From the NCBI GenBank assembly GCA_937926415.1, contig CALBAF010000243.1, positions 1 to 9,177 on the forward strand: DNA of 9,177 nt, written 5' to 3'. Under the pieces are notes generated by a model. It saw only the letters and a list, made by a program, of their open reading frames with translations. It did no database searches and was not told the DNA's origin. Both the position numbers and the translations under genes were made by a program. Source of the stretch: an uncultured Actinomyces sp. (GTDB lineage Bacteria > Actinomycetota > Actinomycetes > Actinomycetales > Actinomycetaceae). This document shows, one piece after another, positions 1 to 6,238 of the stretch; within the stretch, counting starts at the first letter, position 1; every line of letters begins with the position of its first letter.

Positions 1-300
1 TTGTTGCCAATTGTATCCAATCATATTGGATATAAAGAGCATAAGTCCCATGTTGATAAACATGATTACCATATTAAATAACGAGTTCGTTCCATAGCGA
101 TTGGTATAAATGGTTTGAATCATCCAGGAATTGATGATAACCATGACAGAGATGAAGAAATCAAGTAAAGAATCCCAAGCCACAACACCGTCATGAAGAG
201 GGTGAATTAAAGCAGTTGCTTTTGAAATTGCAAAAACAAACACTAGGTCATAAAATAGTTCTGAAAATTCTACACGTTTATGCTGGATAAGAGTTGCCAC
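1..300 (-). CDS. LtrA-family membrane protein, N-terminal 100 codons (runs off left edge)
   Basis: The minus strand encodes an uninterrupted 100-codon N-terminus, read by hand. It opens with residues VATLIQHKRVEFSELFYDLV, followed by VFVFAISKAT. The ELFYDLVFVFAI block just after a short basic N-terminus is the hallmark of the bacterial low-temperature-requirement A (LtrA) family, which are multi-pass membrane proteins of unclear biochemical function. Three hydrophobic stretches are visible, at about residues 16-36, 45-62 and 75-95. The start is GTG at 300: an AAAGG Shine-Dalgarno (308-312) lies 7 nt upstream and an in-frame TAG lies just beyond, so no earlier start is possible. Codon use is AT-rich and resembles streptococci or other low-G+C Firmicutes, unlike the rest of the window, so recent transfer is inferred. 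The C-terminus is outside the window, so I cannot tell whether the gene is intact. The family call is firm; the function is unknown. Confidence 0.8.
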   Translation of the reverse strand, partial: MATLIQHKRVEFSELFYDLVFVFAISKATALIHPLHDGVVAWDSLLDFFISVMVIINSWMIQTIYTNRYGTNSLFNMVIMFINMGLMLFISNMIGYNWQQ

Positions 301-332
301 CTTAAGACCTTTCTATCGTAGAGCTGCAAATT

Positions 333-363
333 ATTGTAACATACATTTTAGAACATAGTGCAA
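333..363 (-). promoter_or_regulatory. weak candidate promoter for the ltrA-like gene
   Basis: Read on the minus strand, TTGCAC (358-363) and TACAAT (333-338) resemble -35 and -10 boxes, but the 19-bp spacer is long. An alternative pair, TTGTTG (361-366) and TATGTT (338-343), has a 17-bp spacer but weaker boxes. Either would start transcription shortly before the GTG at 300. This is suggested by base pattern only. Confidence 0.25.
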
Positions 364-549
364 CAAATAAACTCATAGTGTTTCAATATAAAAGTGAGAT
401 CATCCTCACTTATTATTAAATCTAATAGCTCCTTGTTTTCAATCAAGAGCTCTAATGGAGATTTTCTCTCGCTACAATAAAACTAGGTTCATTTTGGTTA
501 TGAAATGTCCTCTTCTGAGAAGTTGAATCAACTTACAACTCTCCTCCAT
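348..549 (-). pseudogene. frameshifted AT-rich reading frame, family not recognised
   Basis: Two overlapping minus-strand frames look like pieces of one gene. The first starts at ATG 549 and runs 25 codons (starting MEESCKLIQLLRRGHF) to a TAG at 472-474. The second has no start codon and is open from 482 to the TAA at 348-350, encoding 44 residues that include KSPLELLIENKELLDLI and end in CCTMF. The charged, leucine-rich composition looks like real helical protein, but no start codon or Shine-Dalgarno serves the second piece, so a frameshift remnant is the simplest reading. I do not recognise a family. Codon style matches the adjacent ltrA-like gene, suggesting a shared origin. Confidence 0.35.
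392..411 (-). terminator. 7-bp-stem hairpin with short T run (possible terminator)
   Basis: AAGTGAG (392-398) and CTCACTT (405-411) form a perfect 7-bp stem with a 6-nt loop. On the minus strand the second arm runs into TTTTAT, giving the outline of an intrinsic terminator that would separate the broken reading frames upstream from the ltrA-like gene. It lies inside a stretch that also reads as protein (348-482), and the stem is A/T-containing and short, so the call is tentative. Confidence 0.35.
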
Positions 550-772
550 CTTTTGTGTCTAGCTGATTGCCTCTTGGTCGGTAAAGTAAATCCTCTAAGT
601 GTTGTCCATCAGCATGTGGGAAATGCTCGATACATTTGACAGCTTTTATAATTTCACTTAATTGATCAGAGCATTTATTAGATTCAAGAACACTCTCTTC
701 TAGCTCAATCTCTTTACTAATTCCAAATAGTTAGGTTGAAGTTGCATTAAAACATTCCGCTATATTATCCAT
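533..772 (-). pseudogene. AT-rich reading frame broken by an in-frame stop, family not recognised
   Basis: On the minus strand ATG at 772 begins MDNIAECFNATST and hits TAA at 731-733. The same frame then stays open for 65 codons to TAA at 533-535, including KEIELEESVLESNKCSDQL and IIKAVKCIEHFPHADGQHLE. The second part has no ATG, GTG or TTG placed to start it, and the first has no Shine-Dalgarno, so this looks like one coding region damaged by a point nonsense mutation. A third small piece reads in another frame just upstream on the same strand (residues DYEIQNGYPTFVNNG, ending in TAA at 765-767) and may be the tail of a preceding gene. I cannot assign a function. It could be the remains of one or two genes carried with the ltrA-like gene. 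Confidence 0.35.
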
Positions 773-849
773 TATTTACAAAGGTAGGATAGCCATTTTG
801 TATTTCGTAATCAGAGATGGACTATTTACTGATTCCTACACCGTCCATC

Positions 850-1537
850 TGAAAGACCTCAACATTCCCAGTACCATCTGTGATCGCCCCGATCTGAGCG
901 CGGGCGCTCGCCCGGATGACCTGGGGTTGGAGGTGACGGGTCAGCGCATTGAGCCAGACCCTGCAGTGTTGGTATGCCATATTGCTGATGAGGATCGGTG
1001 GTGCCGACGCTGCGCGTGCCAGGGAACTTCTTGTGGCACGGCGGTCAGGCGCTTGGCTCACGTACCCTGCGGGTGGCATCCCACATCTGGGCGGCCTCCC
1101 AGCCCAACACGTGGCGCGAGCGCATGGAGATCGCCGCGATGGATCGATTTACCGGGTTCACAAGCGCAGCCGCTGAAGAACTCCCCGGCGCGAGGGCGGT
1201 CATGGATCTCTTCCACGTCGCGCACTTGGCCGGTGGTGCTCTCGATGAGTGCCGCAGGCACATCGGGCAAGAACGTCACCAGCGGCGCGGGCGTCGCTAC
1301 CGCCCTCACGGAGATCGTCTCACTGGGAAGAACGCTCAAACGGCAATCCAGAGATATCCTGGCCTACTTCGACCAGCCCCCACACCACAGGCGATCCCAC
1401 CGAAGCCACCAACGGCCACCTCGAACACCGACGCGGCTCCGCACTCGAACTTGCGAAACCTCACCAACTACACCACCCGAGCACTCCTCGAAACAGGAGG
1501 ATTCAAACCCCAACGACACCCCCAACTATGAAGAGCC
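850..1537 (+). mobile_element. remnant of an ISL3-family insertion sequence
   Basis: The decayed transposase is followed by CCCAACTATGAAGAGCC ending at 1537, which fits the right terminal inverted repeat of actinobacterial ISL3 elements (inward-facing GGCTCTTCATAGTTGGG) and overlaps the transposase stop codon. I find no matching left repeat: G+C-rich transposase sequence passes into AT-rich DNA somewhere between about 830 and 882. The left end is therefore probably truncated, and the start given here is approximate. No target duplication can be shown because only one end is recognisable; the 8 bases after the right end are CTTTTTCC. Confidence 0.6.
882..1531 (+). pseudogene. ISL3-family transposase, decayed (two internal deletions, frameshifts)
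   Basis: Pieces of an ISL3-type transposase appear in order but in different frames. Piece 1 (882-1085) is the N-terminus, DRPDLSAG through LEVTGQR to the cysteine cluster WCRRCACQG and RRLAHVPCGWHPT, the start of the family's zinc-binding domain. Piece 2 (about 1100-1297) is core: EIAAMDRFTGFTSAAAEELP, then VMDLFHVAHLAGGALDECRR. Piece 3 (about 1288-1377) includes ALTEIVSLGRTLKR and DILAYFDQP. Piece 4 (1399-1446) is TEATNGHLEHRRGSAL, and piece 5 (1445-1531) is LRNLTNYTTRALLETGGF ending HPQL-stop. Full-length members have about 400 or more residues; here the stretch between the zinc-binding domain and AMDRFTGF is missing, taking the first catalytic Asp with it, and a second stretch is missing before the C-terminal catalytic Glu region (TEATNG). 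The protein cannot be functional. Family assignment is from remembered family patterns. Confidence 0.8.
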
Positions 1538-1863
1538 CTTTTTCCTGTTGACTTAGATGCCCCCTACAGGCAATCGCAGCGGCCTCGCGAGCCACCACAC
1601 TCGCCCTACGCGCGCTTGCGGCACCGGGACAACGAGAGAGGAGGTTGACGAACATTCATCACCGCACGCGCTGACAATCATGACGACGTTGCGCATGACC
1701 ATACCCGACACCGGCTCACGCCCGGCCGATTTCCACCCGCACCCGACCATCACGTACACTGGTCCCATACCAAAACAATGTGATTCAAAATACATTAGAT
1801 TGAGGGCGTTGCGCCTCGCAATGATGTATCTTGATCTGTTCGCCACTAACCGAGGAGGATCAC
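1538..1863. other. intergenic stretch without a confident gene
   Basis: Between the insertion-sequence remnant and the small ORF there is G+C-rich DNA, then an AT-rich patch (about 1771-1835). Open frames exist on both strands, but none has a ribosome-binding site, a recognisable domain or a sensible start. The only structure I can support is the pair of dyads at 1777-1829. It may be the original upstream region of pspA with old insertion-sequence sequence attached on its left. Confidence 0.5.
1777..1829 (+). promoter_or_regulatory. AT-rich dyads, candidate operator/promoter region
   Basis: AATGTGATTCAAAATACATT (1777-1796) is an imperfect 20-bp palindrome with matching arms AATGT..TT and AA..ACATT. 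ATACAT (1790-1795) also pairs with ATGTAT (1824-1829), enclosing a G+C-rich mini-hairpin, GAGGGCG-TT-GCGCCTC (1802-1817, one bulge). The patch stands out as AT-rich in otherwise G+C-rich DNA and lies 35-85 bp upstream of the ribosome-binding site at 1853. No clear -35/-10 pair fits consensus. An operator for a dimeric regulator is inferred from symmetry alone. Confidence 0.35.
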
Positions 1864-2034
1864 ATGCCGCGGATTCGAGACTCTCGAACACGTGCGTGCA
1901 ATGAGAGCCAGGCTGCACGCCTCGCTCGATCCGCTTCGCCCTGCGTGGCAGCACTCGGGAGACGCGCACTCAGCGTCACGGCAGTCCTCTCCCCCACACA
2001 CACTGACCCGACGACCGGTTTGGGCGACTTGTAG
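1864..2034 (+). CDS. small hypothetical ORF with strong ribosome-binding site, upstream of pspA
   Basis: ATG at 1864 is preceded by a perfect AGGAGG (1853-1858) at 5-nt spacing, the best Shine-Dalgarno in the window. The frame runs 56 codons to TAG (2032-2034). The product is basic (starts MPRIRDSRTRACNESQAARL) with a mildly hydrophobic middle (VAALGRRALSVTAVLS) and a polar tail. I recognise no family and see no signal peptide. The stop lies 100 bp before the pspA start, same strand, so it could be a leader ORF on the pspA transcript. Against a real gene: the composition is unremarkable, arginine/serine/alanine-rich like random G+C-rich translation. In favour: the spacing and quality of the ribosome-binding site just downstream of the dyad region. 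An alternative is that the ribosome-binding site is left over from a gene lost by rearrangement. Confidence 0.4.
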   Translation: MPRIRDSRTRACNESQAARLARSASPCVAALGRRALSVTAVLSPTHTDPTTGLGDL

Positions 2035-2134
2035 CCCACCCACCAATCGCGCGAGGCTTCATCTCGCTCACAACCCGCGCGCACGCGCACCAACCCACAA
2101 CGCGCAGATGCGCACCACCTCAAAGGAGAACATC

Positions 2135-2860
2135 ATGGCCGAAAAGCAGACGATCCTGGGCCGCATTGCTCAGCTCGCCAAGGCGAACATCAACGCGCTC
2201 CTCGACAAGGCCGAGGACCCGCAGAAGATGATCGACCAGCTCATCCGCGACTACACCAACTCGATCATCGAGGCCGAGAACGCGATCGCTCAGACCCTGG
2301 GTAACCTGCGTATGGCCGAGCGCGACTACGAGGAAGACGTCAAGGCTGCGGCCGACTGGGGACAGAAGGCCGCCGCTGCTTCCGCTAAGGCTGACTCCCT
2401 GCGCGCCGCCGGCGACGAGGCCGGAGCCGACAAGTGGGACAACCTGGCCAAGGTTGCCCTCGGCAAGCAGATCCAGTTCGAGAACGAGATCAAGACCGAG
2501 GAGCCTGCTCTCGCCACTCAGCGCGACGTGGCCGAGCGCCTCAAGAGCGGCCTCGCTCAGATGAAGGACAAGCTCTCCGAGCTCAAGACCCGCCGCGACC
2601 AGCTGATCGCCCGTGAAAAGACCGCCAAGGCTCAGGCCCAGGTGACGGAGGCCCTCGGCTCCATCAACATCCTGGACCCCACGAGCGAGCTCGGCCGCTT
2701 CGAGGACCGCGTGCGCCAGCAGGAGGCCCTCGCCCAGGGCAAGATGGAACTGGCCGCCTCCTCGCTGGACGCCCAGTTCGCTGAGCTCCAGACCGACTCC
2801 TCGCAGGTGGAGATCGAGGCTCGCCTGGCCGCCCTGAAGGGCAACAACACCCAGGCGTGA
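2135..2860 (+). CDS. pspA: PspA/IM30 family phage-shock / membrane-stress protein
   Basis: A 241-residue protein of the PspA/IM30 (Vipp1) family, peripheral proteins that assemble into large oligomers on the inner face of the cytoplasmic membrane and help keep it intact under envelope stress. The N-terminus (ILGRIAQLAKANINALLDKA, then EDPQKMIDQLIRDY) is the typical amphipathic start. The remainder is almost all charged, Ala/Glu/Gln-rich helix expected to form long coiled coils up to about residue 225, with the family-like SELGRFEDRVRQQEA segment near residue 190. Length fits the family (about 220-260). The start is set by AGGAG (2124-2128) 6 nt before the ATG and by loss of homology upstream, although the frame is open to 1892. 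No pspB, pspC, pspF or clgR homologue is next to it; its neighbours are a small ORF upstream and a convergent NYN-domain gene. A G+C hairpin closes the unit. Confidence 0.93.
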   Translation: MAEKQTILGRIAQLAKANINALLDKAEDPQKMIDQLIRDYTNSIIEAENAIAQTLGNLRMAERDYEEDVKAAADWGQKAAAASAKADSLRAAGDEAGADKWDNLAKVALGKQIQFENEIKTEEPALATQRDVAERLKSGLAQMKDKLSELKTRRDQLIAREKTAKAQAQVTEALGSINILDPTSELGRFEDRVRQQEALAQGKMELAASSLDAQFAELQTDSSQVEIEARLAALKGNNTQA

Positions 2861-2891
2861 GCAACGCGGCCCAGCCGCACGCATAGACAGG

Positions 2892-2919
2892 CCGGGCGGC
2901 CCCTCACGGGGCCGCCCGG
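2892..2919 (+). terminator. 12-bp-stem terminator between pspA and the NYN gene
   Basis: CCGGGCGGCCCC (2892-2903) and GGGGCCGCCCGG (2908-2919) pair perfectly around the loop TCAC, 31 bp after the pspA stop. The T run is weak on both strands (TTCGTC on the plus side), as is common in high-G+C bacteria. Placed between converging genes, it probably serves both. Confidence 0.75.
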
Positions 2920-2968
2920 TTCGTCACGTCGGTGGCAACGCGCCCACTCGCGGACGCACGGCCAGGGT

Positions 2969-3541
2969 TTACAGGAAGGACATCGGGTCGAAGTCGTCGA
3001 TGTCAATGATGTGGAGCCTGGGCAGACGCACCTGGAAGGCGTGCACGTCGTATTCGAGGTCGATGATCTCCAGGCCTCGTTCCTCCAGCTCGTGGAGCTG
3101 GGAGGAGAGGAACTCCTTGAAGCACATGACCGCGACGCGGCGCCCCTGGTCGAGGAGGGTCTCGATTTGGGGCAGGAAGTCCGCGTCGTGGCTGGCCAGG
3201 ATGACGTCGCCAGAGCCAAGATTCGCAATCGCGTCCATCGTGCGCTGGAGGCCGACGTCGACGACCTTCATGTCGACCGGGCCCGACAGGGGGATGACCG
3301 AGTAGTCCATGGCCGTGAGCGCCTGAACGAAGCCCATCGGCAGGAAGCCGGAGGAGCCGTTCAGGAAGAACAGACCCTTGGCCTTCTGCCCCCAGCGGCC
3401 GTGCGCGCTCTCGAGGACACGATCCCAGCGGGGGCGCTCCTCAGGATTCGGGCGACGATCAAGGACAGAAAGGCCCAGCGTGGCATCGATATTCTCGCCA
3501 TCTACGACGAGGTATGTCGTTTGATTATTAGGGTTTTCCAT
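2969..3541 (-). CDS. NYN-domain protein (LabA/DUF88-like, putative ribonuclease)
   Basis: A 190-residue protein made almost entirely of a NYN domain, a PIN-like nuclease fold. Family features visible: YLVVDGENID (Asp14, Asn17) at the end of strand 1, KVVDVGLQRTMDAI (Asp95) in the middle, and DVILASHDADFLPQI (Asp119, Asp121). These are the acidic residues expected to hold the catalytic metal, so the site looks intact. NYN/LabA proteins are inferred to cut or process RNA; substrates are known for few members. The ATG start at 3541 sits directly before the first strand, so a later start would destroy the fold. No Shine-Dalgarno precedes it (CTCTATTCCC); TACTCT ends 6 nt upstream, so a leaderless transcript is possible. 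It lies 124 bp downstream of glpK on the same strand but is separated from it by a hairpin, and it converges on pspA. No direct link to either is shown. Confidence 0.85.
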   Translation of the reverse strand: MENPNNQTTYLVVDGENIDATLGLSVLDRRPNPEERPRWDRVLESAHGRWGQKAKGLFFLNGSSGFLPMGFVQALTAMDYSVIPLSGPVDMKVVDVGLQRTMDAIANLGSGDVILASHDADFLPQIETLLDQGRRVAVMCFKEFLSSQLHELEERGLEIIDLEYDVHAFQVRLPRLHIIDIDDFDPMSFL

Positions 3542-3608
3542 GGGAATAGAGTAACTGACGATTGTCTATACCTATGCGGCCTTGAGTCCTATGTACAACC
3601 GGATAGAG

Positions 3609-3643
3609 CGAGGCCGGGACTGCTCAACGCAGCCCCGGCCTCG
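3609..3643 (-). terminator. terminator hairpin downstream of glpK
   Basis: CGAGGCCGGG (3609-3618) pairs with CCCGGCCTCG (3634-3643). Inside, after one mismatch, CTGC (3620-3623) pairs with GCAG (3629-3632), giving a long interrupted stem and a 5-nt loop. It begins 22 bp beyond the glpK stop and separates glpK from the NYN-domain gene. There is no proper T run on the minus strand (CTCTATCC follows), so termination would rest on the strong stem. Confidence 0.7.
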
Positions 3644-3664
3644 TCAATTTCTATGGAGTGACAA

Positions 3665-5185
3665 TCACTTCACGTCGTCGTCAACCCAGTCGAGCGTACG
3701 CGTGACGGCCTTCTTCCAGAGGCGGTACGTGCGGTCGCGCTCGGCCGGCTCCATGGACGGCGTCCAGCGCTTGCCTTCCTGCCAGTTGGCCACGACATCG
3801 TCGGTGCCCGACCAGAAGCCGACCGCCATGCCGGCGGCGTAGGCGGCGCCCAGCGCGGTGGTCTCGATGACCTTCGGGCGAACGACGTCGACGCCGCACA
3901 GGTCAGCCTGGAACTGCATGACCAGGTCGTCGTGCGTCATGCCGCCGTCAACCTTGAGCTCCTTGAGCGGCACACCGGAGTCGGCGTTCATCGCGTCGAG
4001 GACCTCGGCGCTCTGGAACGCAGTCGACTCCTCGACGGCGCGGGCGATGTGGCCCTTGTTGACGTAGCGGGTCAGGCCCACGATCGCGCCGCGAGCGTCC
4101 GAACGCCAGTAGGGGGCGAACAGGCCGGAGAAGGCGGGCACGAAGTAGACGCCGCCGTTGTCCTCGACCGTGCTGGCCAGCTCGCCGATGTCCGAAGACT
4201 TGACGATCATGCCCAGGTTGTCGCGCAGCCACTGGACCAGCGAACCGGCGACGGCGATCGAACCCTCGAGGGCGTAGACGGCCGGCTGGTCGCCGATCTT
4301 GTAGGCCACGGTGGTGAGCAGGCCGTTGTCGGAGAAGACGGGCTCGGTGCCGGTGTTCATGAGCATGAAGCAGCCGGTGCCGTAGGTGTTCTTCGCCATG
4401 CCCTTCTCGAAGCAGGCCTGGCCGAAGGTGGCCGCCTGCTGGTCGCCGAGGATACCGGAGATCGGGGTGTCGATGAGCAGACCGTTCTTGCGGCCGTAGC
4501 CGTAGATCTCAGACGAAGACTTGATCTCGGGGAGCATCGACATCGGGATGCCGAAGATCTCGCAGACGTCCTCGCGCCACTGCAGCGTGCGGATATCCAT
4601 GAGCATGGTGCGCGAGGCGTTGGTGACGTCGGTGCAGTGCACGCCGCCGTTGACGCCACCCGTCAGGTTCCACAGGACCCAGCAGTCGGTGTTGCCGAAG
4701 AGCAGGTCGCCAGCCTCGGCGCGCTCGCGAGCACCCTCGACGTTGTCGAGGATCCACTTGATCTTGGAGCCGGAGAAGTAGGGGGACAGACCGAGGCCAC
4801 AAATCTGGCGGAAGCGGTCCGGGCCCTCGTCACCCTCGAGTTCCTTGACGATGTCGGAGGTACGCATGTCCTGCCAGACGATCGCGTTGTAGACGGGCTC
4901 GCCGGTGTTCTTGTCCCACACGACGGTGGTCTCACGCTGGTTGGTGATGCCGACGGCGGCGAGGCTGTGGCGGTTAATCTCCGCCTTCTGCAGGGCCTCA
5001 GCGACGACGGTGCGGGTGGTCTCCCAGATTTCGATGGGGTTGTGCTCCACCCAGCCCGGGTTCGGGAAGATCTGGGTGAATTCCTTCTGTCCGACGGAGA
5101 CGATCTCGCCGGAGTGGTTGAAGATGATCGCACGGGTCGAGGTAGTGCCCTGATCGATGGCGAGAACGAACTTTTCGGTGGTCAT
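3665..5185 (-). CDS. glpK: glycerol kinase
   Basis: Glycerol kinase (506 residues, normal family length), an FGGY-family cytoplasmic enzyme that phosphorylates glycerol with ATP to sn-glycerol 3-phosphate. Visible signatures: phosphate-binding [13 protein letters not shown] (residues 8-20); glycerol-contacting Arg84-Glu85 in GITNQRET, Tyr136 in LSPYF and catalytic Asp248 in [11 protein letters not shown]-site KNTYGTGCF (265-273); and the C-terminal FGGY part with [16 protein letters not shown] and [16 protein letters not shown] (410-425). The start is ATG 5185: AAAGGA lies 5 nt upstream (5191-5196) and this matches the usual N-terminus; the frame is open further up but not homologous. The segment equivalent to the HPr-phosphorylated histidine region of Bacillus/Enterococcus GlpK ([13 protein letters not shown], 226-238) has no histidine, so PTS activation by that route is unlikely. 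It follows glpF with a 152-bp gap containing hairpins. Confidence 0.97.
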   Translation of the reverse strand: MTTEKFVLAIDQGTTSTRAIIFNHSGEIVSVGQKEFTQIFPNPGWVEHNPIEIWETTRTVVAEALQKAEINRHSLAAVGITNQRETTVVWDKNTGEPVYNAIVWQDMRTSDIVKELEGDEGPDRFRQICGLGLSPYFSGSKIKWILDNVEGARERAEAGDLLFGNTDCWVLWNLTGGVNGGVHCTDVTNASRTMLMDIRTLQWREDVCEIFGIPMSMLPEIKSSSEIYGYGRKNGLLIDTPISGILGDQQAATFGQACFEKGMAKNTYGTGCFMLMNTGTEPVFSDNGLLTTVAYKIGDQPAVYALEGSIAVAGSLVQWLRDNLGMIVKSSDIGELASTVEDNGGVYFVPAFSGLFAPYWRSDARGAIVGLTRYVNKGHIARAVEESTAFQSAEVLDAMNADSGVPLKELKVDGGMTHDDLVMQFQADLCGVDVVRPKVIETTALGAAYAAGMAVGFWSGTDDVVANWQEGKRWTPSMEPAERDRTYRLWKKAVTRTLDWVDDDVK

Positions 5186-5251
5186 GAGTGTCCTTTCGGA
5201 GGCGTTATCACGTCGTTGTGTATGCCGCGTCAATCCACCTGCGCGGCGGGC

Positions 5252-5267
5252 GGGACTTCGTAGTCCC
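5252..5267 (-). promoter_or_regulatory. small tetraloop hairpin in the glpF-glpK gap
   Basis: GGGACT (5252-5257) and AGTCCC (5262-5267) pair perfectly around a 4-nt loop, about 67 bp upstream of the glpK start. It would be in the leader of glpK mRNA or of the processed glpF-glpK message. Its role is unknown; RNA stability or an attenuation-type structure are possibilities. Confidence 0.35.
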
Positions 5268-5297
5268 ACAAAGTGTCACCCCGGCGGCGGGGTATGA

Positions 5298-5328
5298 CGC
5301 GGGCGAGGCCGCGGAGGCCTCGCCCGCG
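5298..5328 (-). terminator. 13-bp-stem hairpin between glpF and glpK
   Basis: CGCGGGCGAGGCC (5298-5310) and GGCCTCGCCCGCG (5316-5328) form a perfect stem with a 5-nt loop, starting 10 bp after the glpF stop. No T run follows on the minus strand. It may be a full or partial terminator that lowers glpK relative to glpF, or a structure protecting the 3' end of glpF mRNA. I see no strong promoter in the 110 bp between it and glpK. Confidence 0.6.
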
Positions 5329-5337
5329 CACTCACTC

Positions 5338-6123
5338 TCAGGCGAGGGTGAGGTAGTAGAGAACGGTGCCGACGATGGCGCCGATGATCGGGCCGACGAC
5401 GGGAACCCAGGAGTAGCCCCAGTCGGAGCCGCCCTTGCCCTTGATCGGGAGGATCGCGTGGGCGATACGGGGGCCGAGGTCACGGGCCGGGTTGATGGCG
5501 TAACCGGTGGGGCCACCGAGCGAGTTACCGATGACGACGATGATGAGGGCGACGCCAAGCGGGCCGACGGCGGTCTCGGTGTAGCCGGAGACGAAGATCC
5601 ACAGGATCAGGACGGCGGTACCGATGGCCTCAGTGAGGCAGTTCCAACCGTAGGAGCGGATCTCGGGGCCGGTGGAGAAGACGCCGAGCTTGAGGGCGGG
5701 GTCGCAATCCTCGTCGAAGTGCTTCTTGAAGGTCAGCCAGCACAGAACAGCGCCGACGAAGGCACCGAGGAACTGAGCGACGACGTAGACCGCAACATTG
5801 GTGCCGGTGACAGGAATGTCACCCGCCAGGGTGACGTTGGGGTCGAACATGTGGGCGACGATCTTGGCGATCGTCACGGCGGGGTTCAGGTGACCGCCAG
5901 AGCGGAACGCGACGTAGACGCCGGCGAAGACCGCCAGGCCCCATCCCCAGTTGATGAGCAGCCAGCCGCCGCCCTTGCCCTTGGACTTGGGCAGCAGGTT
6001 CGTGGCGACAACGCCGCCACCGAGGAGCAGCAGGATCGTGGTGCCAAGGAACTCAGACCAGAAAATCTGGCCCGTGGTAGGGACAGCCGCATCTGCGGCT
6101 GCCGGGAGCAGTGTTGTGAGCAT
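5338..6123 (-). CDS. glpF: glycerol uptake facilitator (aquaglyceroporin, MIP family)
   Basis: A 261-residue MIP-family channel for passive entry of glycerol across the cytoplasmic membrane. It has two NPA half-helix motifs, GGHLNPAVTIA (Asn80-Pro81-Ala82) and TGYAINPARDLGPR (Asn211-Pro212-Ala213, then Arg214 and Asp215). The Asp after the second NPA-Arg is the usual mark of glycerol-conducting members. By alignment from memory, the selectivity-filter aromatics of E. coli GlpF (Trp48, Phe200) correspond to Trp61 and Tyr208, with Arg214 as the filter arginine. Six hydrophobic membrane segments are visible, with lysine-rich KSKGKGG and KGKGG turns. The start is ATG 6123 with a weak GGGA upstream (6127-6130). 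It is first in a glpF-glpK pair and divergent from a SorC-family regulator, so it is probably controlled from the 276-bp region between them. Confidence 0.95.
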   Translation of the reverse strand: MLTTLLPAAADAAVPTTGQIFWSEFLGTTILLLLGGGVVATNLLPKSKGKGGGWLLINWGWGLAVFAGVYVAFRSGGHLNPAVTIAKIVAHMFDPNVTLAGDIPVTGTNVAVYVVAQFLGAFVGAVLCWLTFKKHFDEDCDPALKLGVFSTGPEIRSYGWNCLTEAIGTAVLILWIFVSGYTETAVGPLGVALIIVVIGNSLGGPTGYAINPARDLGPRIAHAILPIKGKGGSDWGYSWVPVVGPIIGAIVGTVLYYLTLA

Positions 6124-6202
6124 GTTTCCCTATCTTTCTCCGACGCGTCTTCGCGCCGGGTCACCGGTGTTCTTTCACCGCCAACTGTGTACCGTCGAAC
6201 AA

Positions 6203-6216
6203 TATCCGCTCGGATA
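6203..6216. promoter_or_regulatory. perfect 14-bp palindrome upstream of glpF
   Basis: TATCCG-CT-CGGATA (arms 6203-6208 and 6211-6216) lies 80 bp upstream of the glpF start. It differs from the TGCAC-type dyads nearby, so a second regulator could bind here, or it could be a chance palindrome near the promoter. Confidence 0.35.
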
Positions 6217-6238
6217 AGCTTCGCGGGTCACATCACAG

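Noticed and set aside
822..1079. 85-codon minus-strand frame ending FQMDGVGISK
   Set aside because: Most of it is antisense to the ISL3 transposase N-terminus. Its last few codons fall at the AT-rich junction and could belong to a foreign gene, but this is too little to call.
1538..1545. CTTTTTCC after the ISL3 right end as a target-site duplication
   Set aside because: The left end of the element is not recognisable, so no matching copy can be shown.
1553..1969. 138-codon minus-strand frame with a faint resemblance (EPVSGMVM) to 6-pyruvoyl-tetrahydropterin synthases
   Set aside because: The histidine metal ligands and the rest of that family's pattern are absent, there is no ribosome-binding site, and it runs across the dyad region and the small ORF. 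Treated as chance.
2120..2884. 254-codon minus-strand open frame opposite pspA
   Set aside because: Leu/Gly/Val-rich antisense product of pspA; no recognisable domain.
3932..5263. 443-codon plus-strand open frame opposite glpK
   Set aside because: It is the antisense of a certain glpK; the product is Gly/Val/Asp/Leu-rich low-information sequence with no domain and no ribosome-binding site, as expected in G+C-rich DNA.
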